This document shows, piece by piece, positions 51,059 to 59,843 of a DNA stretch of 64,000 bases (the stretch's first letter is position 1; every line of letters begins with the position of its first letter). The stretch comes from Bradyrhizobium sp. WSM471. Its GTDB lineage: Bacteria > Pseudomonadota > Alphaproteobacteria > Rhizobiales > Xanthobacteraceae. A model generated the notes under the pieces. It was not told the origin of the DNA. It did no database searches and saw nothing but the letters and a program-made list of their open reading frames with translations. Location: NCBI RefSeq assembly GCF_000244915.1, contig NZ_CM001442.1, positions 4,154,001 to 4,218,000 on the forward strand, given 5' to 3'. The translations under genes and the position numbers were made by a program.

Positions 51059-51580
51059 CTAGTCCTCTTGCAAATCGGCCGCGATGCCTGCGAGCCAGCG
51101 GCGAATGCTTGTTTCGGCCCTGGCATCGAGCCCGGCGGCCAGGCGCTTTTCCAACGCAATCACCCGTTCCCGGCACGCTTTCAAAAGCGTCGCGCCGCGC
51201 GGCGTCAGCGTCCATTGCTGGATGCGGCCGTGGACGGGATGGGGCGTCATCGCAATCGCACCGTCACGTTCGAGATTGCGGATGATGACGCCGACGGTCT
51301 GGGGCGTCAGAAAGGTGAGGCGGGCGACGTCGGCGCCGGAAAGGCCCGGATAGGCGTTGAGCATGGTCAGCACCGCGAATTGCGGTGAGGTGACACCGAG
51401 ATCGGCCAGCGACCGCTCCATCGTCAGACGGACTGCGGCGTGGGCCTGGCGCAGCAGATAGCCGAGATAGCCTTGTTCGCCGCGCTTGCCTTTCCCTGGT
51501 GCTGGTACCCGAACCGCCGGGGCAGCCGTGGGGGTGTTCCGCCGCGGTTGCGATCTCGTGATGTCGGCCGGCTTGCGCAT
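51059..51580 (-). CDS. MarR-family regulator
   Basis: 173 aa. A basic, disordered N-terminus (1-35) precedes the winged helix: LGVTSPQFAVLTMLNAYPGLSGADVARLTFLTPQTVGVIIRNLERDGAI, then the wing HPVHGRIQQWTLTPRG. Typical MarR dimers repress nearby divergent genes. Here the AhpD-like gene is divergent, 57 bp away, and the gap has inverted TGTAAG/CTTACA elements. The effector is probably an oxidant or phenolic compound. No conserved redox Cys other than the single one in KACRERV. Confidence 0.88.
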   Translation of the reverse strand: MRKPADITRSQPRRNTPTAAPAVRVPAPGKGKRGEQGYLGYLLRQAHAAVRLTMERSLADLGVTSPQFAVLTMLNAYPGLSGADVARLTFLTPQTVGVIIRNLERDGAIAMTPHPVHGRIQQWTLTPRGATLLKACRERVIALEKRLAAGLDARAETSIRRWLAGIAADLQED

Positions 51581-51582
51581 GA

Positions 51583-51617
51583 TGTAAGGGCTCTTATAAT
51601 GTCTCAGCGCTCTTACA
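51583..51617. promoter_or_regulatory. Candidate MarR operator
   Basis: TGTAAG (51583-51588) and CTTACA (51612-51617) are exact complements, and GCTCTTA occurs twice between or within them. The site covers the short gap between marR and the AhpD-like gene, fitting repression of both. Confidence 0.5.
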
Positions 51618-51637
51618 ATACCACGAGGTGAACGGCA

Positions 51638-52117
51638 ATGTCACACGCCCGCAGCGAATACGAGGACTTCAAGAAGATCGCGCCGGATGCGTATGAGCTG
51701 GTGCTGGCGCTCGGCCAGGTGGCGGCCAAGGCTGGCCTCGACAAGCAGCTTCTCGAACTGGTCAAGCTGCGCGCATCGCAGATCAACGGCTGCGCCTTCT
51801 GCCTGCAGCATCACATCCTGCTTTCGGAGCGGATCGGCGTGCCCGTCGACAAGCTCAATTTGGTCGTGGTCTGGCGCGAGGCGCCGATCTTTTCCGCGCG
51901 CGAACGTGCCGCGCTGGCCTGGACCGAGGCGCTGACCTGCCTGCCCAACGGCGTCGGCGAGAACGTGTACGCCGAGGCGAGCCGTGAATTCTCCGAGAGC
52001 GAGCTGACGTACCTGACCTCGGCGATCGCCTCGATCAACGTCTGGAACCGTTTTGGTGCGGCGTTTCGCTGGACACCGGCGAAGCGGCCGGTCGCAGCGA
52101 ATGCGGCGGCATCCTGA
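51638..52117 (+). CDS. Carboxymuconolactone decarboxylase/AhpD-like protein
   Basis: 159 aa. The CAFCLQHH motif with Cys52, Cys55 and His59 (C-x2-C-x3-H) is the redox-active signature of alkylhydroperoxidase AhpD-like proteins, in the CMD fold. LRASQINGCAFC and RERAALAWTEALT are the two conserved blocks. It reduces peroxides or handles a lactone; the former is likelier given the Cys pair. MarR-controlled by position. The cupin gene follows by 18 bp, so they form an operon. Confidence 0.9.
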   Translation: MSHARSEYEDFKKIAPDAYELVLALGQVAAKAGLDKQLLELVKLRASQINGCAFCLQHHILLSERIGVPVDKLNLVVVWREAPIFSARERAALAWTEALTCLPNGVGENVYAEASREFSESELTYLTSAIASINVWNRFGAAFRWTPAKRPVAANAAAS

Positions 52118-52135
52118 TTGCAACGAAGGGAGAAC

Positions 52136-52642
52136 ATGATGACAGCAATGTGTTTGCCCACCCTACCGCGCCCGGTGCCATCGCGCTCGATGGCGATCGC
52201 CGTCGTCGGCGGGCTCGCCTGCGCGCTTGCGATCGGCAAGGCGCTGCTGGTGACGATGGACGCCATTTCCGGCACACTCTCGCCGGTCTGCGCCACCGCC
52301 GCCGAAAGCTCGCCGCTCGACAAGGTCGAGCCGATCGGCTCCTACGCGCTGCCGAACGTACCTGGCAAGCGCGTCACCATCGTGCGCGTGTTCTACGGCC
52401 CCGGCGGGTTCTCGCGGTCGCATCGTCACGCGGGATCCGTCACCGCCTACATCACCAAGGGCGAGATCCGCTCCCAGCTCGGCGGCGGTCCGGTCGAGAC
52501 GTTCGGCGTCGGCCAGTCCTTCTTCGAGCCGCCCGGCTCGACGCATCTGGTCTCGGCCAATGCCAGCACCACGGAGCCGGCTGAATTGATCGCCGTGTTC
52601 GTGGCGGACGAGGGCGCGCAGCTGACGACGTTGCTGGAGTAG
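52136..52642 (+). CDS. Exported cupin-domain protein
   Basis: 168 aa from ATG 52136 (or 52139) with AAGGGAG upstream. One N-terminal hydrophobic segment (AIAVVGGLACALAIGKALLV) may be a signal anchor. The cupin follows: PGGFSRSHRHAGSVTAYITKGEIRSQ with the metal-binding H-x-H type motif 1 and FGVGQSFFEPPGSTHLVSAN as motif 2 with its His. Function unknown; in this operon perhaps a quinone or peroxide-related partner. Confidence 0.85.
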   Translation: MMTAMCLPTLPRPVPSRSMAIAVVGGLACALAIGKALLVTMDAISGTLSPVCATAAESSPLDKVEPIGSYALPNVPGKRVTIVRVFYGPGGFSRSHRHAGSVTAYITKGEIRSQLGGGPVETFGVGQSFFEPPGSTHLVSANASTTEPAELIAVFVADEGAQLTTLLE

Positions 52643-52672
52643 CTGGCGCTCGCAATCCGAAGTCGCCGTTGT

Positions 52673-53662
52673 TCACGTAGGCTGTGATCGCTTCACACGT
52701 TTCCATAGCGGTGAAAGACCGTATGCGACGGCGGGTATCGCAACTGCGCCGACAAGGAGCCCCATGACGCCTGAGATGGCTGCCTCGACTGACCATTCGA
52801 CGATGCCGGCGATGGAGGGAAGGAGGCGCGCGGCAGCTTCGGTCGCGGCATGGACCGTATGGCCGACTACTGGTGGGCCATATTGTTCGATGCCGTGCAG
52901 GATGATGCCGCCGCCGACCCAGATCATGGCGGCGGTGCCGATGGTGCTCAGCACCGCCAGGAAGGCAGGCATGCCGCGGACGAGCGCACGTCCAAGCAAG
53001 CGGATTGCGCCGCCAATGACCGAGGCGCCGTCATATCGCGCAAGGGCCAAGCCGACATCGTCCGCCTTCACGATCAGGGCGACCACGCCGTAGACACCAA
53101 CCGTGATGAAAATGGCGACGAGCGCCAGCACGAGTGCCTGGGTCCAGATGCTGCCTGCCGGGACGGCTGCCAGCGTGATCGCCATGATCTCCGCCGATAG
53201 GATGAAATCCGTCTTGATGGCGCTTGCGACCTTCTCGTCCTCAAGTGACCGCGCATTCGACGCCGCTGGCTGGCGTTGAGTTTCGTGGTCGTGCGCATGA
53301 TGCGGCATCACGGCCTCGAGCACCTTCTCGGTGCCCTCATAGCACAGGAAGGCTCCGCCCAGCATGAGCAGCGGCGTAACCGCGGCGGGAAGGAAATAAC
53401 CAAGCAACAGGGCGATGGGCAGCAGGATCAGCAATTTGTTGCGGAGTGACCCAACCGCAATCTTACCCACGATCGGCAGTTCGCGTTTCGAAGCAAAGCC
53501 GATCACGTAGTTCGGCGTGACGGCTGCATCATCGATGACCACGCCAGCCGCCTTTACTCCCGCCTTGGCCGTCTGGCCCGCGACATCGTCGAGCGAGGCT
53601 GCCGCCACCTTTGCAATCGCCGCGATATCATCGAGAAGACCAATCAGTCCGGCACTCATCAA
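52673..53662 (-). CDS. DUF808-family membrane protein
   Basis: 329 aa. N-terminal AGLIGLLDDIAAIAKVAAASLDDVAGQTAKAG, then DDAAVTPNYVIGFASKRELPI, is highly typical of DUF808/YedI proteins. It is followed by about six to seven membrane segments (LLILLPIALLLGYFLP, LLMLGGAFLCYEG, IWTQALVLALVAIFITVGVYG). A His-rich loop (HHAHDHE) lies around residue 122. The function is not established. Single gene, convergent with the cupin gene. Confidence 0.9.
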   Translation of the reverse strand: MMSAGLIGLLDDIAAIAKVAAASLDDVAGQTAKAGVKAAGVVIDDAAVTPNYVIGFASKRELPIVGKIAVGSLRNKLLILLPIALLLGYFLPAAVTPLLMLGGAFLCYEGTEKVLEAVMPHHAHDHETQRQPAASNARSLEDEKVASAIKTDFILSAEIMAITLAAVPAGSIWTQALVLALVAIFITVGVYGVVALIVKADDVGLALARYDGASVIGGAIRLLGRALVRGMPAFLAVLSTIGTAAMIWVGGGIILHGIEQYGPPVVGHTVHAATEAAARLLPSIAGIVEWSVEAAISGVMGLLVGAVAIPAVAYGLSPLWKRVKRSQPT

Positions 53663-53701
53663 CCCTGTTCCTTCGACCGCCCGGCATGAGGACGAGCAGC
53701 G

Positions 53702-55303
53702 TCAATTCTCCTCGCCGCCCGATCCCTCGCGAAAGTCCGGCTTGAGCACGTCCTCCGGCAGCGCATGCGCCACGGGCTGCGGCGTGCCGGCGATCTCCGG
53801 GCCGACCTCGCGGCCGCGGGCGCGGATGAGGCGCTCGTACGCCGAGACCAGCGTGACGTACGGACTGACCCAGATCCAGCCGTCGCGGGTAAACACTTGC
53901 ACGTCGAAATGCAGGTGCATCGAGGTGCCGGCGGGATGGTCGAGATAATTCGAGACCATGCCGATCCTCTCGCCCTCCGATACGATGCGGCCATTGAGCA
54001 GGCCATCGGCGTTTAGCGCCTGCGGGTTCATATGCATGTAGCGGAAACGGATGTGCTCGGTCCGGCTGTTGATTTGCAGCGTCACGGCCTGGTCCTTGGA
54101 AGCGCGTATGACCCTGGCATCGCGCACGGCGACGACGGCGCGCTGCTTGGGATCACAGGCTTGGCGGCCTTCACCGGGCGGTGGGCACTCGGCCGCGCGG
54201 ATGTCCTCGCCCTGATGGCCATAACCGCCGCCGCATTGCCAGACCTCGAAACTGCGGGATTCGCAGAAATTGTCGCGCCAGGGGTAAGCGGTCGTGCTCT
54301 CCATCTTGTCGCGCTTGGCATAGGATTGCGAGTGTATGAACGCGGGCGCCTTCTCGAGAGGAAACCGGATCTGTGCGTAGGCCATCACGTCGGGATGGCC
54401 GCCCTGCTTGCGATAGCCGGTGTTCGGGATGATGTCGCCGCTCGGCCGGTAGCTGAAGTCCGGGGAACGTACCGCGGGACGATCGAGAATGTTGGAAGCA
54501 ACGTCTGTCAGCGGCCGCATGCGTTGCCCGCCGGCCACGCGCAGCGCCCTCACGAAGCGTTCGGCGACCGGATAGGCCTCCTTGCAGGCAAGCCGCCGCG
54601 GCTTGGCGACGCTGTCGAGGCATTGGATCGACACCACATAGGCGACGCCGAAACGGGTGAAAGCGTAGCGCACATAGCCTTCCCGGATGAATTTGCGCAG
54701 GTCCGGGTAGAGCGCCGCGAGCGATTTGACCGGCTCGCCCTTGCCGCCGGATGGATCGGCAATGTCATAGACGAGCGCCGAACCCGTGATCTGCACCTCG
54801 ACCGGCCTTGCGAACACCCGGCTCGGCATGCCGTCTCCCGCGCCAGGCTCGAACGAGAAGGTCGCGCTGTAGCCGGCGGGGCCGGCATCGAACAGGTCGA
54901 CGGAATTGAAGTCAGCCTGGTAGCGCGACAGCGCGACGGTCGCCGGCGCGCCATTGCGCCGTGCTTCGAAATAAGCGGCTGCGTCGAACGGCAGCAGCAC
55001 GGGCACGGAGCTGTTGGCGATGCCGGTGAAGAATTGCGAGGAGATCGCGTTGAGCTGCACCAGCGCCGGCATCGTGCGCGGATCGTAGCGCGGCACCGAA
55101 CGACGGGGCGCGAAGATGAAATCGTCCGCGGCCCGGGGATGGGCATTGATTTCGGTGCGGAGCTGGTCGAGCGCCGCGCGCCAATCGACGCGCAGCGCCG
55201 TGAGTGAGGGGCTGCGGAACTCATCCGCAGCGAGCGGAGAGGCAATGAGGAGCGAAAGCGACGCCAGAAGTTGCGAGACGAAGCGGAAACCTTTCCCAAC
55301 CAC
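53702..55303 (-). CDS. M23-family metallopeptidase with long N-terminal domain
   Basis: 533 aa with a signal peptide (MVGKGFRFVSQLLASLSLLI, cleavage near ADE). Residues about 30-330 form an uncharacterised domain. The C-terminal part shows the LytM motifs GYGHQGEDIRAAEC (Hx3D) and MHLHFDV (HxH), with the metal ligands present. Peptidoglycan or peptide cleavage in the envelope is likely. A Cys pair around ECPPPGEGRQACDP probably forms a disulfide. C-terminal 40 residues are charged and flexible. Confidence 0.88.
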   Translation of the reverse strand: MVGKGFRFVSQLLASLSLLIASPLAADEFRSPSLTALRVDWRAALDQLRTEINAHPRAADDFIFAPRRSVPRYDPRTMPALVQLNAISSQFFTGIANSSVPVLLPFDAAAYFEARRNGAPATVALSRYQADFNSVDLFDAGPAGYSATFSFEPGAGDGMPSRVFARPVEVQITGSALVYDIADPSGGKGEPVKSLAALYPDLRKFIREGYVRYAFTRFGVAYVVSIQCLDSVAKPRRLACKEAYPVAERFVRALRVAGGQRMRPLTDVASNILDRPAVRSPDFSYRPSGDIIPNTGYRKQGGHPDVMAYAQIRFPLEKAPAFIHSQSYAKRDKMESTTAYPWRDNFCESRSFEVWQCGGGYGHQGEDIRAAECPPPGEGRQACDPKQRAVVAVRDARVIRASKDQAVTLQINSRTEHIRFRYMHMNPQALNADGLLNGRIVSEGERIGMVSNYLDHPAGTSMHLHFDVQVFTRDGWIWVSPYVTLVSAYERLIRARGREVGPEIAGTPQPVAHALPEDVLKPDFREGSGGEEN

Positions 55304-55349
55304 TGTCTCGCCCCCCCCGGCGGCACCTGTTGCGCTCGCTTTGGTCCCG

Positions 55350-55916
55350 TCAGTCCTTGGCGCGCTCGGAGTAGGAGCCGTCTTCGGTCATCACGACGAT
55401 TCGGGTGCCGACGGCGATGTGCGGCGGCACCGTGGTGCGAACGCCGTTCGAGAGCACAGCGGGCTTGTAGGACGAGGAGGCGGTCTGGCCCTTGGTCACG
55501 GGCTCGGTCTCGACCACTTCCAGCGTCACGCGCTGCGGCAGGGCGATCGATACCGGATTGGAGCCGTGCAGCGACAGCTTGACCGTCATGCTCTCCTGGA
55601 GATAGGCCGCCGCATCGCCGATCACGTCCTTGGACACCTGGACCTGGTCATAGGTCTCCGGGTTCATGAAGTGATAGCCGTCACCATCTTCATACAGGAA
55701 GGTGTAGTTGCGCTCTTCGATCGTGGCTTTCTCGACCTGGTCGGTGGTCTTGTAGCGCTCGGAGATCTTTACCCCGTCCGAGATTCGGCGCATTTCGATC
55801 TGGCTGACCGGGGTGCCCTTGCCGGGATGGATGTTCTCGGCGGTCACGACGACATATAGCTTGCCGTCTTGCTCGATCACGTTGCCCTTGCGAATAGAAC
55901 TGGCGATGACTCTCAA
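55350..55916 (-). CDS. efp: Elongation factor P
   Basis: 188 aa with three beta-barrel domains. N-terminal KOW-like domain with the modified-lysine loop HPGKGTP, Lys33 (equivalent to Lys34 of E. coli). The OB domains have [25 protein letters not shown] and [20 protein letters not shown]. It relieves ribosome stalling at polyproline. Divergent from epmA and epmB, which attach and prepare beta-lysine, so lysylation of Lys33 is expected. Start at ATG 55916. Confidence 0.96.
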   Translation of the reverse strand: MRVIASSIRKGNVIEQDGKLYVVVTAENIHPGKGTPVSQIEMRRISDGVKISERYKTTDQVEKATIEERNYTFLYEDGDGYHFMNPETYDQVQVSKDVIGDAAAYLQESMTVKLSLHGSNPVSIALPQRVTLEVVETEPVTKGQTASSSYKPAVLSNGVRTTVPPHIAVGTRIVVMTEDGSYSERAKD

Positions 55917-56078
55917 AGCTTTATTTCCTGCTTGCTTGGCCCGGCTCGGGCCAGGACGTGGTCAAATTGATGGGGGACCTGGGGCCCCAAATCAGACCGC
56001 GGCACCCGTTTCGGGCCGCAACATACTGGTTTTGCCGTTGGATGCCAGCATTTTGCTGGCCTGCGGGACGGCCGGTTA

Positions 56079-57143
56079 ATGGCTGGGGACAAGCCGATGT
56101 CGCCGTTCTGGTCCCCCTCGCGGCATCTCGACCGCCGGCCCTTCCTGCAGGCCAGGGGAGCCATCACCGGGGCTCTACGGGGATTTTTCGCCGAGCAGGG
56201 CTTCGTCGAGGTCGAAACCTCCGTTCTCCAGGTCTCCCCCGGCAATGAGACCCACCTGCACGCCCCCCGGACGGAGATCATGCGACCCGACGGCAGCCGT
56301 GTGAGTCGATATTTGCGGACGTCGCCGGAATTCGCCTGCAAGAAGCTGTTGGCGGCCGGGGAGACCCGGATTTTCGAGTTCGCCCGGGTGTTCCGTGACC
56401 GCGAGCGCGGCGACCTGCATTTGCCCGAATTCACCATGCTGGAATGGTACCGGGCAGGCGCCCCCTATGACGCCATCATGGCCGACTGCGTCGTCCTCAT
56501 CGCCCGCGCGGCCCAGGCGACCGGTATCGGCGCCTTCGCCTTCCGCGGCAGGACCGCCGATCCCTTCGCCGAGCCTGAGCTTGTGACGGTAGCCGGCGCC
56601 TTCGAGCAGTTGGCGGGGATTGATCTGCTTGCGACCATTTCCGGGGGCGAGGGCGACCGCGCCGCGCTCGCCCGGGCGGCTGCCGGCAAGGTCCGCGTGG
56701 CCGAGGACGACACCTGGTCCGACATCTTCAGCAAGGTTCTGGTCGAGCATGTCGAGCCGCATCTGGGGCAGGGGCGTTTGACCATTCTGTTCGAATACCC
56801 ATCTCCAGAGGCGGCACTGGCGCGCGTGAAGGCGGGCGATCCCCGCGTTGCCGAGCGGTTCGAGGTCTATGCCTGCGGTGTCGAACTCGCCAACGGCTTT
56901 GGCGAACTGACCGACGCCGAGGAGCAGCGCAAGCGCTTCACGCAATCCATGGCGGAGAAGCAGCGCCGCTACGGCGAAGCCTATCCGCTGGACGAGGACT
57001 TTCTGGCCGCGGTCGCGGCGATGCCGGAGGCGAGCGGGGTCGCGCTCGGCTTCGACCGGCTGGTAATGCTGGCGAGCGGCGCATCGCGAATTGATCAGGT
57101 AGTCTGGACGCCGCCCGCAAATGAAACGTTGAGCGAGACATGA
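56079..57143 (+). CDS. epmA: EF-P beta-lysyltransferase
   Basis: 354 aa class II lysyl-tRNA-synthetase-like catalytic core without the anticodon domain, as expected for EpmA/GenX/PoxA. Motif 2 region FARVFRDRERGDLHLPEFTMLEWYR, TILFEYPSPEAALARV, and motif 3 GVALGFDRLVML. It transfers (R)-beta-lysine to EF-P. Shares a divergent gap of about 160 bp with efp and overlaps epmB by 4 bp, forming an efp modification locus. No epmC hydroxylase is visible here. Confidence 0.95.
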   Translation: MAGDKPMSPFWSPSRHLDRRPFLQARGAITGALRGFFAEQGFVEVETSVLQVSPGNETHLHAPRTEIMRPDGSRVSRYLRTSPEFACKKLLAAGETRIFEFARVFRDRERGDLHLPEFTMLEWYRAGAPYDAIMADCVVLIARAAQATGIGAFAFRGRTADPFAEPELVTVAGAFEQLAGIDLLATISGGEGDRAALARAAAGKVRVAEDDTWSDIFSKVLVEHVEPHLGQGRLTILFEYPSPEAALARVKAGDPRVAERFEVYACGVELANGFGELTDAEEQRKRFTQSMAEKQRRYGEAYPLDEDFLAAVAAMPEASGVALGFDRLVMLASGASRIDQVVWTPPANETLSET

Positions 57144-58234
57144 CGAAGAGCAATCTTGCACGGACATTGCGCGAGCCGGCCGAACTTGTGGCCGAACAGC
57201 TGGCGCCTGCCACAGCGCTGCCGGCGCTCGATCGCGTTGCGGCACGCTATGCGGTTGCGATCACGCCGGCGCTGGTCGATCTGATCGACAGGTCCGATCC
57301 CGACGATCCCATCGCGCGGCAATTCGTTCCGACTGCCGCGGAGCTGGAGATGCAGCCGGGCGAGAACGCAGATCCGATCGGCGATCATCCACACTCGCCG
57401 GTTCCCGGGATCGTGCATCGCTATCCCGACCGCGTGCTGTTCAAGCTCGTCCACGTCTGCGCGGTCTATTGCCGCTTCTGCTTCCGCCGCGAGATGGTCG
57501 GCCCCGGCAAGGAGAACGCGCTCTCGGATGGCGCCTATCGCGCGGCGATTGACTACATCCGCTCGCACGGTGATATCTGGGAGGTGATCCTGACCGGGGG
57601 CGATCCCCTGATGCTGTCGCCGCGGCGGATGAGCGAGATCATGGCCGATCTGGCCGGCATCGATCACGTGAAGATCATTCGCCTTCACACTCGCGTGCCG
57701 GTGGCCGAGCCCGCGCGCATCAGCGACGAGATGGTCGCTGCCCTGAAGGCCGAAGGCGCCACCACCTGGGTAGCGCTGCATGCCAACCATGCGCGCGAAC
57801 TGACGAGGCCGGCGCGTGCCGCCTGCGCGCGGCTGGTCGATGCCGGGATTCCCATGGTGAGCCAGTCCGTGCTTTTGCGCGGCGTCAATGACAACGCGAC
57901 CGCCCTGTCGGATTTGATGAGAGCTTTCGTCGAATGCCGGATCAAGCCCTATTATCTGCATCACGGCGATCTCGCGCCCGGCACGGCGCATCTGCGAACG
58001 ACACTCGCCGAGGGGCAGAATTTGATGCGGCAGCTGCGCGGACGGGTGTCGGGACTGTGTCAGCCCGACTACGTCATCGACATTCCCGGCGGCGCCGGCA
58101 AGTCGCCGGTGGGGCCGAATTACGTGTTGCCGATGCAAAATACCGCACCCGATGCGCGTGATGCAGATCAAGAAACGCGCTATCGTATCGTCGATTATTG
58201 TGGCGACGTTCACCTCTATCCGCCCGAGACCTGA
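57140..58234 (+). CDS. epmB: EF-P (R)-beta-lysine aminomutase
   Basis: 364 aa radical SAM, KamA-like. The 4Fe-4S motif CAVYCRFCFRR has Cys107, Cys111 and Cys114 (CxxxCxxC). PLP-binding DIPGGAGKSPVGP lies near the C-terminus. Shorter than lysine 2,3-aminomutase, as in EpmB. It converts (S)-alpha-lysine to (R)-beta-lysine for EpmA. Translationally coupled to epmA (ATGA overlap). No other candidate pathway genes surround it. Confidence 0.93.
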   Translation: MTKSNLARTLREPAELVAEQLAPATALPALDRVAARYAVAITPALVDLIDRSDPDDPIARQFVPTAAELEMQPGENADPIGDHPHSPVPGIVHRYPDRVLFKLVHVCAVYCRFCFRREMVGPGKENALSDGAYRAAIDYIRSHGDIWEVILTGGDPLMLSPRRMSEIMADLAGIDHVKIIRLHTRVPVAEPARISDEMVAALKAEGATTWVALHANHARELTRPARAACARLVDAGIPMVSQSVLLRGVNDNATALSDLMRAFVECRIKPYYLHHGDLAPGTAHLRTTLAEGQNLMRQLRGRVSGLCQPDYVIDIPGGAGKSPVGPNYVLPMQNTAPDARDADQETRYRIVDYCGDVHLYPPET

Positions 58235-58277
58235 ATGGTCGTGATGGAGATGCTGGCTTGAGGAATGGAGAGGTAAA

Positions 58278-58529
58278 ATGAGAAGCATCATTTTGGCACT
58301 GTCGCTTCTGACGGTGTTCGGCAGCGCCGGCTTCGCGCAGACGGGAAGCAAGGGATCGACGTCCTCGGGGCAATCGGCGGGTTCTTTGCCGCCTGCACCC
58401 GTGGGCCATCGCCAGCCGCGCGTCGGCGACGTGCCGAACGAGAAGAACCTGAGCGACCCGAACGATCCCCTCAGCAAGGAAAATCAGGCGCTCGACAAGA
58501 AGATCAAGAGCATCTGCCGCGGCTGCTAG
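58278..58529 (+). CDS. Small secreted protein, function unknown
   Basis: 83 aa. Signal peptide (MRSIILALSLLTVFGSAGFA) then a Ser/Gly/Pro-rich, mostly disordered mature part with RQPRVGDVPNEKNLSDP and LSKENQALDKKIKSICRGC, with two Cys at the end. Similar short secreted proteins are common in rhizobia. GGAGAGG about 4-10 nt ahead of the ATG. Not linked in function to epmB as far as the sequence shows. Confidence 0.78.
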   Translation: MRSIILALSLLTVFGSAGFAQTGSKGSTSSGQSAGSLPPAPVGHRQPRVGDVPNEKNLSDPNDPLSKENQALDKKIKSICRGC

Positions 58530-58583
58530 GCGCCGGAGCAGCGGGCAGGGTGCGACAGCCTCACCCCGCCCGCAATCGTTCGG

Positions 58584-59669
58584 TCAGGCGGAGCGCTCGT
58601 GCAGCCCTGCGCGCTTGGTGTTGCGCCGGATCTCGACCGCGTCAGCGAGCTGCTTGAGCACGGTTGCCGTGGTCGCCCAGTCGATGCATCCGTCCGTGAT
58701 GCTCTGGCCATAGATGAGCGGCTTTCCCGTCACCACGTCCTGGCGTCCGGCGACGAGATTGCTCTCGACCATCACCCCCATGATGCGGTTCTCGCCACCG
58801 GAAATCTGCCCGGCGATGTCGGCCGTCACGAGCGGCTGGTTTTCCGGCTTCTTGCACGAATTGGCGTGGCTCGCATCGACCATCACGAGCGGTGCGACGC
58901 TCGCTTTCGCCAGATCGTTGCAGGCCGCTGCGACGCTTGCCGCATCGTAATTCGGAGTGCTGCCGCCGCGCAGGATGATGTGACAATCCTCGTTGCCCGC
59001 GGTTGAAGCGATCGCCGAGCGGCCGAGCTTGGTCACCGCCATGAAATGATGCGGATTCGAGGCCGACTTCACCGCGTCCGCCGCGATGCGCACGTTGCCG
59101 TCGGTACCGTTCTTGAACCCGACCGGGCAGGACAGCCCCGAGGCCAGCTCGCGATGAATCTGGCTTTCGGTCGTGCGCGCGCCGATCGCAGCCCAGGACA
59201 CGAGGTCCGCAATGTATTGCGGCGTCGTCATGTCGAGAAATTCGGTGCCGGCGGGCAGGCCGAGATTATTCACCGCCGAGAGCACGTTGCGCGCCAGCCG
59301 CAGGCCCTTGTTGATGTCGAAGCTGCCGTCCAGATCAGGATCGTTGATCAGGCCCTTCCAGCCGACCGTGGTGCGCGGCTTCTCGAAATAGACCCGCATC
59401 ACGATTTCGAGTTGGTCGTCAAGCTCTTCGCGCAAGCTCGCGAGGCGCTCGGCGTAGTCGAGCGCAGCCTTGGGATCATGCACCGAGCAGGGGCCGACGA
59501 CGACCAGAAGCCGGTCGTCCTGGCCATTGAGGATCGCATGGATGGCGTTGCGTGCGGCCATCACCACGCGCGTCGCGGTGAGCGTGCGCGGGACTTCCCG
59601 CATCACCTCTTCGGGCGTGCTCAGCTCTTTCAGTTCGCGGATACGAAGATCGTCGGTCGTGCTCAGCAC
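58584..59669 (-). CDS. aroG: DAHP synthase, class I (AroF/G/H type)
   Basis: 361 aa. VVVGPCSVHDPKAALDYAERL, RVYFEKPRTTVGWKGLINDP with the PEP-binding Lys-Pro-Arg-Thr, and GFKNGTDG near residue 195 are class I signatures, with DASHANSCKKPENQPLV as a metal/phosphate site. It condenses PEP and erythrose 4-phosphate, the first step of aromatic amino acid synthesis. An attenuator-like leader (59704-59890) precedes it. The symbol among aroF, aroG and aroH is a convention here; feedback specificity cannot be told. Confidence 0.93.
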   Translation of the reverse strand: MLSTTDDLRIRELKELSTPEEVMREVPRTLTATRVVMAARNAIHAILNGQDDRLLVVVGPCSVHDPKAALDYAERLASLREELDDQLEIVMRVYFEKPRTTVGWKGLINDPDLDGSFDINKGLRLARNVLSAVNNLGLPAGTEFLDMTTPQYIADLVSWAAIGARTTESQIHRELASGLSCPVGFKNGTDGNVRIAADAVKSASNPHHFMAVTKLGRSAIASTAGNEDCHIILRGGSTPNYDAASVAAACNDLAKASVAPLVMVDASHANSCKKPENQPLVTADIAGQISGGENRIMGVMVESNLVAGRQDVVTGKPLIYGQSITDGCIDWATTATVLKQLADAVEIRRNTKRAGLHERSA

Positions 59670-59703
59670 GGCGGGCTCCTGTCATGTTGAGACCCTGCCG
59701 GCC

Positions 59704-59732
59704 AATAAAAAAGCCGCCAGGTCTGGCGGCTT
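59704..59732 (-). terminator. Attenuator terminator ahead of the DAHP synthase gene
   Basis: In the minus-strand RNA GCCGCCAG (59730-59723) pairs with CUGGCGGC (59720-59713), flanked by AA/UU, and is followed by UUUUUUAUU (59712-59704). It lies 34 bp before the aroG start codon and after the leader ORF stop. It has the form of an intrinsic terminator inside a leader. Confidence 0.9.
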
Positions 59733-59755
59733 GTTCGGACGTTTGCTGCAATGTT

Positions 59756-59836
59756 TCAGATTGAGCGCGATCCTCCTGCCGCCAGCGAGCTGTCGTAGCT
59801 AAAGTACCAAAAATAGCTGGTGACCAGGGTGATCAT
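59756..59836 (-). CDS. Aromatic-rich leader peptide of the DAHP synthase attenuator
   Basis: A 26-residue ORF, ATG 59836 to TGA 59758-59756. Codons 7-14 read SYFWYFSY: six aromatic residues in seven positions (8-14), covering Tyr, Phe and Trp. Codons 17-20 contain CUGGCGGC (59785-59778), the same 8 bases as the terminator's 3' arm, so it can pair with the terminator's 5' arm as antiterminator. A ribosome halted on the aromatic codons would leave it free and allow aroG transcription. No Shine-Dalgarno is seen; transcription may begin at or next to the AUG. Confidence 0.85.
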   Translation of the reverse strand: MITLVTSYFWYFSYDSSLAAGGSRSI

Positions 59837-59843
59837 GGCCAGT

